This document shows, piece after piece, positions 51,190-59,354 of a stretch of 64,000 bases of DNA (positions are counted from its first letter, which is position 1; the number at the start of each line of letters is the position of its first letter). Location: assembly GCA_012270555.1 (NCBI GenBank), contig JAAXIC010000049.1, positions 96,013 to 160,012 on the forward strand, written 5' to 3'. The translations under genes and the position numbers were made by a program. The notes beneath the pieces were generated by a model. The model did not search any database and was not told where the DNA came from. It saw nothing but the letters and a program-made list of their open reading frames with translations. The DNA comes from Chloroflexota bacterium (lineage in GTDB: Bacteria; Chloroflexota; UBA11872; VXOZ01).

Positions 51190-52050
51190 CTAGCTGCCCT
51201 CAGAGCCCGGCCTGCTCCGAGCCGGCGCGCCGGGAACGCACGCGTACTCCGGCACTGCTTCTCCATCCACGAGGTGCTCGGCCACGATGCGGTCCACGGC
51301 GGCTTCATCCACGCCGCCGTACCACGTGCCGTCCGGATGCACCACCATGACCGGACCCAAATCGCACGGATACAGGCAACTGGTGCGCACGGTCATCACG
51401 CCCTGCTTGCCCCGTAGTTTATTCTCTCTGAGCTTCTCCTGGAAATACGCCCACGTCTGCGGGGCGTTCGCCAGCGTACAGCGAGGCCCGTGGCAGAGAA
51501 AAACCTGATGGCGATGTCCAGGTATGAGGTTCCAGGAGCGTTCTCGGTCCGTAATGTTCGGATCCTCACGGACTTCCATGCAGCCGCGCGCATCCGCGAC
51601 TGCTGCGCTCACCGCGTCTGCCAAGTGTTCACTGTCGCCGAGCGGCGGCGCCAGCACAACTTCCATCGTGTCCTCCGCGACATTTTCCCGCACCCAGTCA
51701 CGGATCGCGAGCGGTAGCCACCAGCGCAGCGTGCCGTCCATGGGCACGAGGGCGGGAACGATAAGCACACGGCGCGCGCCAGCGGCCAGGCATTCCCCAA
51801 GCACCGCGGGCAAGGCCGGCTTGCCCTGCTCCATGTATGCGTAGCGTACGGCGCGAAAGCTGCCGGAACCGGCCACTGACGCTACCAGGCGCTCCAATTC
51901 CTTACGCGGCGCGGCGCCATACCCGCCGCGACCTAGAATTACCACGGTGTCGAACGGCACGCCGTTGGTTTCTAACGGAGCGCCGTTGGTTTCCGCCCCG
52001 GCTGCCAACGACGACCCATTTGTCCTTTGCTCACTCCGGGGCTCTGACAT
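51190..52050 (-). CDS. CbiX/SirB-like domain fused to a thioredoxin-like [2Fe-2S] ferredoxin domain
   Basis: The 286-residue protein has a low-complexity start (three ETNG/RTNG units), a CbiX-like chelatase domain at about 33-160 and a ferredoxin domain at about 175-265. CbiX enzymes insert Co or Fe into sirohydrochlorin; here the usual GHGS motif reads G40-R41-G42-G43, so the metal-binding His is Arg. The ferredoxin part shows CHGPRC (Cx4C) and CLYPC (Cx3C), the four cluster ligands of thioredoxin-like [2Fe-2S] proteins. It lies in the metal-chelate transporter operon, 33 bp after the ATPase gene, so a role in handling a corrinoid, heme or siderophore is likely. An enzymatic chelatase role is doubtful. 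Confidence 0.8.
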   Translation of the reverse strand: MSEPRSEQRTNGSSLAAGAETNGAPLETNGVPFDTVVILGRGGYGAAPRKELERLVASVAGSGSFRAVRYAYMEQGKPALPAVLGECLAAGARRVLIVPALVPMDGTLRWWLPLAIRDWVRENVAEDTMEVVLAPPLGDSEHLADAVSAAVADARGCMEVREDPNITDRERSWNLIPGHRHQVFLCHGPRCTLANAPQTWAYFQEKLRENKLRGKQGVMTVRTSCLYPCDLGPVMVVHPDGTWYGGVDEAAVDRIVAEHLVDGEAVPEYACVPGAPARSRPGSEGS

Positions 52051-52083
52051 GGCAACAATACCTTTTCAGGACGCGATTGCGTG

Positions 52084-52917
52084 CTAGCGCCCACCTACCA
52101 GCACAGTTGAGGCCGACGCCTCAACGGGCGCCGGATCGGGCAGCGACGCGGCGTGGGCCGGAAGGAAGACGATGTGGAGTTTTTCGGTGCGGGGATGGAC
52201 TTGCACCTCGGCCTCTACGCCGAATACCTGGCGCAACAGCGCCGGCTGAAAAACGTCCTCCGGCGTTCCTGCCGCCACAATCTCTCCTTCTGCCATGATG
52301 TAGAGGCGGTCACAGTACGTTGCGGCCAGGTTGAGATCGTGAAGTGCGGTAAAGGTTGTTACCTGCAAGCCGCGCACAAGATCGAGGATTTCGAGTTGGT
52401 AGCGCACGTCCAAGTGATTGGTCGGTTCGTCAAGGATGAGAAAACGCGCTTGCTGCGCCAGCGCGCGGGCTATCAGCACGCGCTGCTTTTCGCCGCCGGA
52501 TAGCGTCGAAAAGGAGCGGTCCGCGAATGAGAGCATGCCGACTTGCGCCAGCGCGTTCTCCACCAAGTCGTGGTCCTCTGCGTTTTCGCGCGCGAACATG
52601 CTCTTGTGAGGCGTGCGCCCCATCAGCACCATCTCCCACACGACAAACTCGAACTCGCCGGGCGTTTCCTGCAAGACGGTGGCCGTGCGGCGCGCGGCCT
52701 CGCGCGCATCGAGGTCCCACACGTTGTCGCCGTCTAAGGCAATGTAGCCCGCATCGGGCTTGAGCGCGCGATAGATGCACCGCAGCAGACTTGACTTGCC
52801 ACTGCCGTTGGGTCCGAGCACACCGACAAGCTCACCGGCCGCCACGTCCACCGCCACGTCCCGCAGAATTGTGTGTTCTTCCACGCGCCAGGTGATGTTC
52901 TCAACGTGTAGTGTCAT
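52084..52917 (-). CDS. ABC transporter ATP-binding protein (FecE/BtuD-like)
   Basis: This 277-residue ATPase has Walker A GPNGSGKSS, signature LSGGEKQRVLIARAL, Walker B FLILDEPTNHLD and the H-loop FTALHDLN. It belongs to the metal-chelate (FepC/FecE/BtuD) branch. Its ATG overlaps the permease stop by four bases (ATGA), so the two are translationally coupled. A C-terminal extension (about 40 residues) is poorly conserved in type. Confidence 0.92.
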   Translation of the reverse strand: MTLHVENITWRVEEHTILRDVAVDVAAGELVGVLGPNGSGKSSLLRCIYRALKPDAGYIALDGDNVWDLDAREAARRTATVLQETPGEFEFVVWEMVLMGRTPHKSMFARENAEDHDLVENALAQVGMLSFADRSFSTLSGGEKQRVLIARALAQQARFLILDEPTNHLDVRYQLEILDLVRGLQVTTFTALHDLNLAATYCDRLYIMAEGEIVAAGTPEDVFQPALLRQVFGVEAEVQVHPRTEKLHIVFLPAHAASLPDPAPVEASASTVLVGGR

Positions 52918-54029
52918 GACCCGCCTCCTCCCAACGCGTCCCGCCTGTGGCGCATCAACCAGATGAAGAACGGGCCGCCGATAAAGCCCGTAATCACCCC
53001 CAGGGGCATCTCCTCAGGCTGCACTATCGTGCGCGCGAGCACGTCCACCCAGACCAGGAAGATTGCCCCGGCCAAGAGGCTGACCGGAAGTACCCGACGA
53101 TGATCTGAGCCAACAAAGAGCCGGACGGTGTGCGGCATCATGAGGCCCACAAAGCCGACGGCGCCGGCCAGAGCAACCATCACGCCGGTGATCATGGCCG
53201 CTACTACCATCAGCACCCGACGAAACCTATTTGTGTTCACGCCGAGGCTAATAGCCGTTTCCTCCCCGGCAATCAACGCGTTGAGCGGCCGCGCCTGCAA
53301 GACGAGATACGTCGTACCAATCAGCACCGCGACCGAGGGTATGGTGAGATAGCTCCACTTGGCGCCCGCCACGCTCCCCTGGAGCCAGAAGAGCACGGAC
53401 ATGATACCCTCGGCATCGTCGGCCCGGAAAATGATGAAACTCGTGCCCGCCGAAAGCACGAACGACAGCGCTACCCCAACCAAGATCAGCCGCACCGGCG
53501 AGAGGGTGCCGCGGTTTTGCGCCAGCGTGAGCACGATGACAAATGACATCACTGAGCCGAAGAATGCCGCCACCGAGAGCGAATAGATACCAAAGAACTT
53601 GAAGAGGCCCAGCAGAATCACCAACACCGCGGCCAGCGACGCCCCGGACGAAATTCCTAGGATGTAGGGGTCCGCCAGGGGATTGCGCACGGCAGCCTGC
53701 ATGGCAACGCCGACTACCGCGAGCCCGGCACCGACGAGGGCCGCCAAGAAGACCCGCGGCAAACGGATCAGCCACACGATGTTCTCGTGGGCCGCCGACC
53801 ACTCACCGGACGCCAGCCCCGTCAGGCGCGACAAGGCAATCTGCCACACCGTTAAAGGTGCGATCGCCACCGGCCCAATGGTGACGGCAAGTGTCAGCGT
53901 CACCAGTAAGGCCGCCGCCAGGGCGAGCACAACCAAAGGGAAGCGCGCGTCCCGGCGCTTGGAACGAAGAGCCGGCGCCGGGCGCGTTTCGCCTTGGTCC
54001 TGGGTCGGTCGTTCTACTACTGCCCCCAT
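52914..54029 (-). CDS. ABC transporter permease (FecCD/BtuC-like)
   Basis: This 371-residue membrane protein has about ten hydrophobic helices in the FecCD arrangement. LPRVFLAALVGAGLAVVGVA and AVRNPLADPYILGISSGASL are family hallmarks, as is AGAVGFVGLMMPHTVRLFVG. It forms a homodimeric pore for siderophore, heme or cobalamin import. The gene starts 25 bp after solute-binding protein copy 2 and overlaps the ATPase gene. Confidence 0.94.
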   Translation of the reverse strand: MGAVVERPTQDQGETRPAPALRSKRRDARFPLVVLALAAALLVTLTLAVTIGPVAIAPLTVWQIALSRLTGLASGEWSAAHENIVWLIRLPRVFLAALVGAGLAVVGVAMQAAVRNPLADPYILGISSGASLAAVLVILLGLFKFFGIYSLSVAAFFGSVMSFVIVLTLAQNRGTLSPVRLILVGVALSFVLSAGTSFIIFRADDAEGIMSVLFWLQGSVAGAKWSYLTIPSVAVLIGTTYLVLQARPLNALIAGEETAISLGVNTNRFRRVLMVVAAMITGVMVALAGAVGFVGLMMPHTVRLFVGSDHRRVLPVSLLAGAIFLVWVDVLARTIVQPEEMPLGVITGFIGGPFFIWLMRHRRDALGGGGS

Positions 54030-54053
54030 GTACTTCGCTTGTCAGCTACTTGT

Positions 54054-55061
54054 CTACTCAGGATAGAAGCCCTGGAACAGAGTCTCAATTACATCAATGC
54101 TGCGGGGGCCCGGCTGCGTGGCCGTGAACTCCACGATGACAAAGCGCTCTGCCTGAACAGCTCGAAGCGCTGCGAGTGCCTCGGTGTTCTTCAAGTACTC
54201 TATCTTCTCTTCCGCTGTGGACCACGAGGCATGGTGCAGCACGATGACGTCCGGGTCGCGCTCGATAACAGTCTCCCAGTTCACCGTGGCAAAGCCGCCT
54301 TCCTCGTCTGCGAAGATGTTTATGCCGCCAGCCTCTTCCAGCAGCGCATTCACAATGCCGGTACCGGCGGCCGTATACGGAGCTTCGTCGCCGCTGTCAT
54401 AGACGAAAACCGTGACCTTAGCGTCCGCCGCCTGCGTGATCGCGTGGATCTCCGCCAGCCGCTCCCGCTTACCGGCCACATAGGCTTCCGCTCGTTCCGA
54501 CACGCCGAAGATCTTCCCGATAGTCAGGAAGTCGGTGAACACGTCCTCAATGGTCGCCTTGCTCTCCAAGCAATTCGCATGGGCGAGGTAGGAATTGATG
54601 TTCAATTCCAGCAAGGATTCACGGGGTCCGGCCACCTCATCGTTGAAGGCGCTCACCCAACCGCCGTAGACAAAGTCAGGCTCCGCTCCCAAGAACACCT
54701 CTCGCGACGGATAGGTATCCGAGAGCACGGGAATCTGCGCGTAGGCGTCAGCGAGATCAGGCAAAATCGGATCTTCCAGATATGCTGTGCCGACCATGTG
54801 GTCCTGCAGTCCCAGCGTCAACATCACTTCAGTGGCGTGCTGCGCCAAGGATACGGCCCGTTGCGGCGGCTGGTCGTAGGTAATGGTCAGACCGCAGTTC
54901 TCGATGGTAACCGGCGCGTAAGCAGTTTCGGCTTCTTGCGCCGGCTCAGTCTCCGGTTGCGGCGCGGCTACTGTGCCACAACCAGCCAGTAAGAGACTGC
55001 CCGCGCCCGCAACACCAACGGCAAGAAGACCACGACGGGTCATGCGCTGGGAACCGATCAT
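54054..55061 (-). CDS. ABC transporter metal-chelate binding lipoprotein (FecB/BtuF-like), copy 2
   Basis: This 335-residue protein is a paralog of the one at 49722: same Tat-like signal (RMTRRGLLAVGVAGAG), lipobox LLLAGC, and same-order blocks APVTIENCGLTITYDQPPQR, WETVIERDPDVIVLHHASW and a C-terminal FQGFYPE. AAAGGA precedes the ATG at 55061. It is the first gene of the import operon (binding protein, permease, ATPase, CbiX-like fusion). A different palindrome from that of copy 1 lies upstream (55104-55125). Confidence 0.9.
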   Translation of the reverse strand: MIGSQRMTRRGLLAVGVAGAGSLLLAGCGTVAAPQPETEPAQEAETAYAPVTIENCGLTITYDQPPQRAVSLAQHATEVMLTLGLQDHMVGTAYLEDPILPDLADAYAQIPVLSDTYPSREVFLGAEPDFVYGGWVSAFNDEVAGPRESLLELNINSYLAHANCLESKATIEDVFTDFLTIGKIFGVSERAEAYVAGKRERLAEIHAITQAADAKVTVFVYDSGDEAPYTAAGTGIVNALLEEAGGINIFADEEGGFATVNWETVIERDPDVIVLHHASWSTAEEKIEYLKNTEALAALRAVQAERFVIVEFTATQPGPRSIDVIETLFQGFYPE

Positions 55062-55103
55062 CTGGATTGTCCTTTCGGATGCAGTGTAATGCTACTAACA
55101 ATC

Positions 55104-55125
55104 ATTCGCAAACACTATTGCGAAT
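55104..55125. promoter_or_regulatory. Palindrome in front of the metal-chelate importer operon
   Basis: ATTCGCAA-ACACTA-TTGCGAAT is a perfect 8-bp inverted repeat 43 bp upstream of the first gene. It overlaps GAATGCATTC (55122-55131). It is unlike the Fur-type site of copy 1, so a different metal or corrinoid sensor may bind here. Confidence 0.55.
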
Positions 55126-55323
55126 GCATTCTATTAAAAAGAAGGTCTCTCGCTTTGTCAAGGGCTTTGCCGAGTTTTTCCTGAAGTTTCTCGGCAGAGC
55201 TTGCCGTTGTTCACGAGCCCAGATGGCAAGCAGCGGCTGCAGGCTCTGCGCGTGCGATGGTGCTGGTCGACGGGGCCTGCGGGAGGAGAGCGGTGCTACA
55301 ACTCAGCGCGAATGAATCACGAA

Positions 55324-55854
55324 TTACGTCGGTTTGCCGCTGGGATAGAGGAAGGGCACCCAGGATTCGTGGGGCGGGGAAGGCACGTAGCGCAGGTGTG
55401 CCAGATAGCCGTTGAGGCGGGGTTTGCCGGGCCTCGCGAGCAAGCGCATGCGCGCTTCTTCAGCCGTGCGTCCGCCTTTGCGGTGGTTGCAGTCCTTACA
55501 GGCGGAGACGAGGTTTTCCCAGGTGTGCCCACCGCCGCGGTGACGAGGCAGGACGTGATCAATCGTTAGTTCGCGCGTCTGCACGCCGCAGTACTGGCAC
55601 GTATGGCTGTCCCGGCGGAAGACTTCTTGGCGCACCAACCGCGGCCCGGTGGGAGGCCGCTTCACCAGGTAATGCAGCTTGATCACCGAAGGGCGTGTGT
55701 AACGAGCCTCAGCCGATACCAAGTCATCCGCGTACTGTTCAATCACTTCCGCCTTGCCGTGAAGCAAAAGCACGAACGCACGCCGCACGTTGCAGATATT
55801 CAGTGGCCGGTAGTCGAGGTTAAGGACAAGCACACGCTTGTTAATGCTGTTCAT
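55324..55854 (-). CDS. HNH endonuclease family protein
   Basis: About 176 residues from ATG 55854. The N-terminal RVLVLNLDYRPLNICNVRRA is the typical lead-in of this free-standing HNH group. The nuclease core has CQYCGVQ, DHVLPRHRGGGH and CKDCNHRKGG: two zinc-binding CxxC pairs around the HNH catalytic segment. Such genes occur widely in bacteria as stand-alone nucleases of uncertain role. A GTG at 55866 is an alternative start. It is divergent from the SWIM-finger gene. Confidence 0.88.
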   Translation of the reverse strand: MNSINKRVLVLNLDYRPLNICNVRRAFVLLLHGKAEVIEQYADDLVSAEARYTRPSVIKLHYLVKRPPTGPRLVRQEVFRRDSHTCQYCGVQTRELTIDHVLPRHRGGGHTWENLVSACKDCNHRKGGRTAEEARMRLLARPGKPRLNGYLAHLRYVPSPPHESWVPFLYPSGKPT

Positions 55855-56002
55855 CGCGGGCCACACCTACCAGCAAGAGCCGGCATGATTCTTCTTGACA
55901 GCAATAATGTTGGCGGTTAAGCTACGGAACTTCCACCTCCCGCCTCGCTGAGAGACTCCTCTTGCCTGTATTTTAGCGGGATATACGCGGGTTCACAATA
56001 CC

Positions 56003-56065
56003 GTTGACCACAGTCAACAGCGTTGGCTGCAGTCAACAGCGTTGACCGAAGTCAACAACGTTGAC
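56003..56065. promoter_or_regulatory. Tandem array of GTTGAC/GTCAAC inverted repeats with 19-bp period
   Basis: GTTGAC-CACA-GTCAAC (56003-56018), GTTGGC-TGCA-GTCAAC (56022-56037) and GTTGAC-CGAA-GTCAAC (56041-56056) are followed by a half unit GTTGAC (56060-56065). The units start exactly 19 bp apart. The array lies in the 400-bp gap between the divergent HNH and SWIM genes. Four evenly spaced sites of about two turns each suggest cooperative binding of a dimeric regulator. The rest of the gap (55855-56002 and 56066-56254) shows no other feature. Confidence 0.6.
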
Positions 56066-56254
56066 CCTAAACTACCTCCCTGAGTATACTGAGATTGAGG
56101 GGCAAGATACTGTGCAGACGCCACAATTGCTTGTACTATCCTCGCTACACTGGCGCACACTCCCACGCGCAGCATGCTTGTCGCAATTTAGTGGTGCCTT
56201 TTTCATTGGACGCACTGTGTGTGCTTGTCCGAGTCTTAAGAACAGGGGGCTTGA

Positions 56255-56536
56255 ATGTACTCCAGTCTGATTGGCAAAGTGGAGAAAGCTAACCGCTACA
56301 CCGAAGAGCGGGATCGTTTCAGCTTTACAGACTTCACTGTACGCGTGCGCGGTGACAACAACGAGCACGTGGTCTCCTTCAAGGATGGTGAGTGGCACTG
56401 TGACTGCGATTTCTTCACGATATACGGACTGTGCAGCCACGGTATGGCGCTGGAGCGCATCCTGGGTGAAATGGTCTCCGCCAAGATGACGTTTTCCGAT
56501 ATGATCAAGGCTAAGACCGGTACTGCCATCCCATAG
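56255..56536 (+). CDS. SWIM zinc-finger protein
   Basis: This 93-residue protein has a single SWIM finger: C49-x-C51 in WHCDCDF and C60-x-H62 in GLCSHGMALERI. The N-terminal part (FTDFTVRVRGDNNEHVVSF) is a short beta region as usual for stand-alone SWIM domains. SWIM fingers bind DNA or protein. The ATG is preceded by GGGGG. About 190 bp upstream lies the 19-bp-period array, so the protein may regulate itself or be regulated through it. Function unknown. Confidence 0.85.
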   Translation: MYSSLIGKVEKANRYTEERDRFSFTDFTVRVRGDNNEHVVSFKDGEWHCDCDFFTIYGLCSHGMALERILGEMVSAKMTFSDMIKAKTGTAIP

Positions 56537-56641
56537 GTTTGGGGCCAAACCACCCTCAGCATGTAATGCCTAGCTGTGTGATATTGCGCCTCGCCCTGAC
56601 TCCATCACTGTTCTGCAGCGCTGTTTCTGCCTAGGCTACGT

Positions 56642-57157
56642 ATGTACAGAATCGACCCGCAAGACATCGAAATCGTGCGCAGCGCGCAGCGCAGCAAGAC
56701 CGTCACCGGCGAATTCAAGAATGGAAAGCTGCGCGTGCACGTGCCTGCTCACTTGATTAAGTCGGAAGAAGCCTACTACGTGGCGAAAGTCCGGGAGCGG
56801 GTGGAACTGCGCGAGACGAAGCAGTTACTCAATGCAGGAGACCCCTTGTTAAAGCGCGCCGCCGAACTCAATGCAGAGTACTTTGCGGGCAAGCTGGAAA
56901 TCGCCTCCGCCCAGTTTGTGACGAACCAGAATTCGCTCTTTGGCAGTTGCAGCGTGCGCCGCAAGACCATTCGCCTTTCCCACCATCTCGCGGAAGTACC
57001 GGAATGGGTACGCGACTATGTGCTCATGCATGAAATGGCCCATCTCATCGAACCGGGGCACGGCCGGGCATTCTGGGACATAGTCAACCGCTACCCCCGC
57101 ACCCAGGAGGCGCGGCGCTACTTGAAGGCATATGCCAGAGGCGAGCAACCGGCGTAG
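56642..57157 (+). CDS. YgjP-like (DUF45/WLM) metallopeptidase
   Basis: This 171-residue protein carries the zinc motif H130-E-M-A-H134 followed by EPGHGRAFW, the HExxH...GH pattern of the M48-like YgjP and WLM groups. Upstream FGSCSVRRKTIRLSHHLAEV is also typical (SCS...I.l...L). Such small peptidases are widespread and of unknown substrate. It is located between the SWIM gene and smpB on the plus strand and is about normal length. Confidence 0.85.
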   Translation: MYRIDPQDIEIVRSAQRSKTVTGEFKNGKLRVHVPAHLIKSEEAYYVAKVRERVELRETKQLLNAGDPLLKRAAELNAEYFAGKLEIASAQFVTNQNSLFGSCSVRRKTIRLSHHLAEVPEWVRDYVLMHEMAHLIEPGHGRAFWDIVNRYPRTQEARRYLKAYARGEQPA

Positions 57158-57253
57158 AGAGACCTCGGCAACGGTTCTGCCACGCTAAACTGCGCTTGAT
57201 TTCATCTTCTCCAGGATGTTCCCTGCTGAGCCGTCCTGTGGCATGCTTTAATC

Positions 57254-57778
57254 ATGGCAACCGCAAAGACCAAGAAAGCCCGGCGCGCCGCCAAGGTCCG
57301 CGACCCCAATAACACGGTGGTAGTGACGAACCGGCGCGCCTTTCACGACTACCACATCGATGCCACCTTCGAGGCCGGGCTGATGCTGCTTGGCACGGAG
57401 GTGAAGTCTATCCGCGCCGGACGCGTCAATCTGACTGAAGGCTTTGTGCGCGTTATCAATGGCGAGGCGTGGCTCTGGAATGTGCACATCTCGCCGTATC
57501 AGCGGGGTGGATACGTCAATCACGAACCGACTCGGGCCCGTAAACTCCTGCTCCACAAAGACCAAATCGGTACGTTGTTTCAGCATTCTCAGATGAAAGG
57601 GCAAACGATTATTCCGCTGCGTCTCTACCTGCGCAACGGCAGAGTAAAGGTCGAGGTCGCCGTCGCCCGTGGCAAGAAGCTGTACGACAAGCGGCAAGCC
57701 CTCGCCGCGAAAGACGCCCAGCGCGAAATGGATCGCGTGGCGAAAGAGTACGGTCACGGCCGCTGGAACTCAGACTAG
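57254..57778 (+). CDS. smpB: SsrA-binding protein
   Basis: This 174-residue protein binds tmRNA and takes it to stalled ribosomes. Family blocks are NRRAFHDYHIDATFEAGLML, GTEVKSIRAGRVNLTEGFV, YQRGGYVNHEPTRARKLLLH and the C-terminal KRQALAAKDAQREMDRVAKE. The N-terminal 18 residues are basic and variable, as is normal. No tmRNA gene was found in the window. Confidence 0.96.
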   Translation: MATAKTKKARRAAKVRDPNNTVVVTNRRAFHDYHIDATFEAGLMLLGTEVKSIRAGRVNLTEGFVRVINGEAWLWNVHISPYQRGGYVNHEPTRARKLLLHKDQIGTLFQHSQMKGQTIIPLRLYLRNGRVKVEVAVARGKKLYDKRQALAAKDAQREMDRVAKEYGHGRWNSD

Positions 57779-58151
57779 CAGGCCGGTCCTCCCCGTAGTC
57801 TGTCCTCATAGCGTAGCGACCTCATTGATCTCCACTTGTTTGCGATACGCTTCACCTGTCCTTCCCGTTTCCCTCTGACCCCATTCACCGTTGTCTACGA
57901 CCCAAGATTCAATGTGATCGTCGGCGCTGGTATACTGTACGCACCGTGATGCCCGTCTTGCGTTTATTGAGCCAGAACTACGAGGACTGACCGGTATTTG
58001 GGCGATCGGCAGTGGCAGCGGCAGTAGTTGCTGTCACGAATTCTTCCATTAGGTGCGCCGTGGAGCACATGCCTTCGGTAAAGGAAGATGATGCCGCCTT
58101 GGCGCGGGATGGCAACGGGGACTTTCATTAGCTGAAACCTGGAGAAGCAAT
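57779..58151. other. Intergenic region, nothing recognised
   Basis: A 373-bp gap. I looked for a tmRNA gene behind smpB and found none. A TATACT hexamer at 57931-57936 could be a -10 box but no good -35 box is placed for it. Confidence 0.4.
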
Positions 58152-59318
58152 GTGGACGAAATTCGTATCGGTCTGACCGGACTTGGCCCGCGAGGCCGCC
58201 ACTGGCTGAAGATGCTGGACAACTTCAACGGCTATCGCGTAACCGCAATTTGCGACCCTCTTACCGAACTCCATGAAATGTCCCTCGAGCCACTAAAGGA
58301 TCCGGATTCGATAGCCGTATACGACAAATATGAAGACTTTCTGAACGATGACAACGTCGATGCGGTGGCCTTGACGGTGCGCTGCTGGGAGCAGGGCGCG
58401 CTGGCCGCGCAGGCTTTGGAAGCGGGCAAGCACGTTAATTCGGAGGTGCCCGCCGCGCACACCATGGAGGACTGCTGGCGCATCGTGCTGGCGGCAGAGC
58501 GCAGCGGCAAGGTCTATCAACTTGGGGAACAGCGACGTCACTCAGGCGAGTTTGCCGCCTGGCGGGAACTGGTGCGGGACGGCAAGCTGGGCAAGATCAC
58601 CTTCTGCGAGGGCCAATACATAGGCTACAAGCAATCGTATCGCTACCATCGGTTGCCCGGCACGGCGCAGCTTGTGCCAATTGAGGACTTGCCCGACCAT
58701 CCCGAGGCCGAGCCCACCTGGATCAACCGCATGCCGCCGATTCACTATTTGCCCCATGAGTTGAGCCCTATCCTTATGGTGCTCGACGACCGCGTAACGG
58801 AGGTCACCGCCATGAGCACGCGTTCGCCGAGCTACATTCATGAGGAAATCCTGCAGCCGGACATTCAACTGGCGATTATGAAGACGGCGAAAGATACCCT
58901 CATGCGCCTCGCCGTCGCGTACACGCAGCCTACGCCGCCGCGTGACAATCACTGGTGCCACATCATGGGTACCAAGGGTTCGGTGGAGCTGGCACGCTCG
59001 CTAAAGGATTCCCCCAAGCTCTGGCTGGCCGACGCCCAAATGCACGACCACGCCGAAGTTGATTGGAGACCCCAACGCACGGATGCGCCGGCGGAAGCGC
59101 GCGGGAGCGGCCACAGCGATACCGACTACTACATTCACGCTACGTTCCGGGATGCATTGCTCCACGGCGTGCCGCAGGAGTTTGACCTATACCAGGCGAT
59201 GGATACCGCGGCTCCAGCCATTCTCGCTTCAGAATCCATTGCCCAGGGTAGCAAGCTCATGCACGTGCCGGACTTCCGGCCGGGGCCGAATCGGCGCAAG
59301 GGCGAAATGCCACGTTAG
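58152..59318 (+). CDS. Gfo/Idh/MocA family oxidoreductase, EVP-type variant
   Basis: This 388-residue protein begins with the Rossmann segment IRIGLTGLGPRGRHWL. The catalytic-motif position reads E98-V99-P100 (GKHVNSEVPAAHT) instead of EKP, so the usual lysine is absent. KWRL-type blocks of the two tandem paralogs are not shared; it is a separate subgroup. GGAGAAG lies four bases before the GTG start. It is followed after 36 bp by a beta-lactamase-fold hydrolase, suggesting an operon for one carbohydrate or ester. Confidence 0.88.
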   Translation: MDEIRIGLTGLGPRGRHWLKMLDNFNGYRVTAICDPLTELHEMSLEPLKDPDSIAVYDKYEDFLNDDNVDAVALTVRCWEQGALAAQALEAGKHVNSEVPAAHTMEDCWRIVLAAERSGKVYQLGEQRRHSGEFAAWRELVRDGKLGKITFCEGQYIGYKQSYRYHRLPGTAQLVPIEDLPDHPEAEPTWINRMPPIHYLPHELSPILMVLDDRVTEVTAMSTRSPSYIHEEILQPDIQLAIMKTAKDTLMRLAVAYTQPTPPRDNHWCHIMGTKGSVELARSLKDSPKLWLADAQMHDHAEVDWRPQRTDAPAEARGSGHSDTDYYIHATFRDALLHGVPQEFDLYQAMDTAAPAILASESIAQGSKLMHVPDFRPGPNRRKGEMPR

Positions 59319-59354
59319 AATTCTTGCCCCCGCCATCTTGCAGAGGAATTGCCA

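Noticed and set aside
53994..54992. 332-codon plus-strand open frame over the binding-protein gene
   Set aside because: Antisense to a clear lipoprotein gene with Tat signal and lipobox.
56003..56065. CRISPR-like array
   Set aside because: Repeat arms are six bases and the 'spacers' only three to four; the units are inverted repeats with a 19-bp period, which fits an operator array, not CRISPR.
57779..58151. Possible tmRNA (ssrA) gene next to smpB
   Set aside because: No tRNA-Ala-like ends or tag-peptide reading frame could be seen in the gap.
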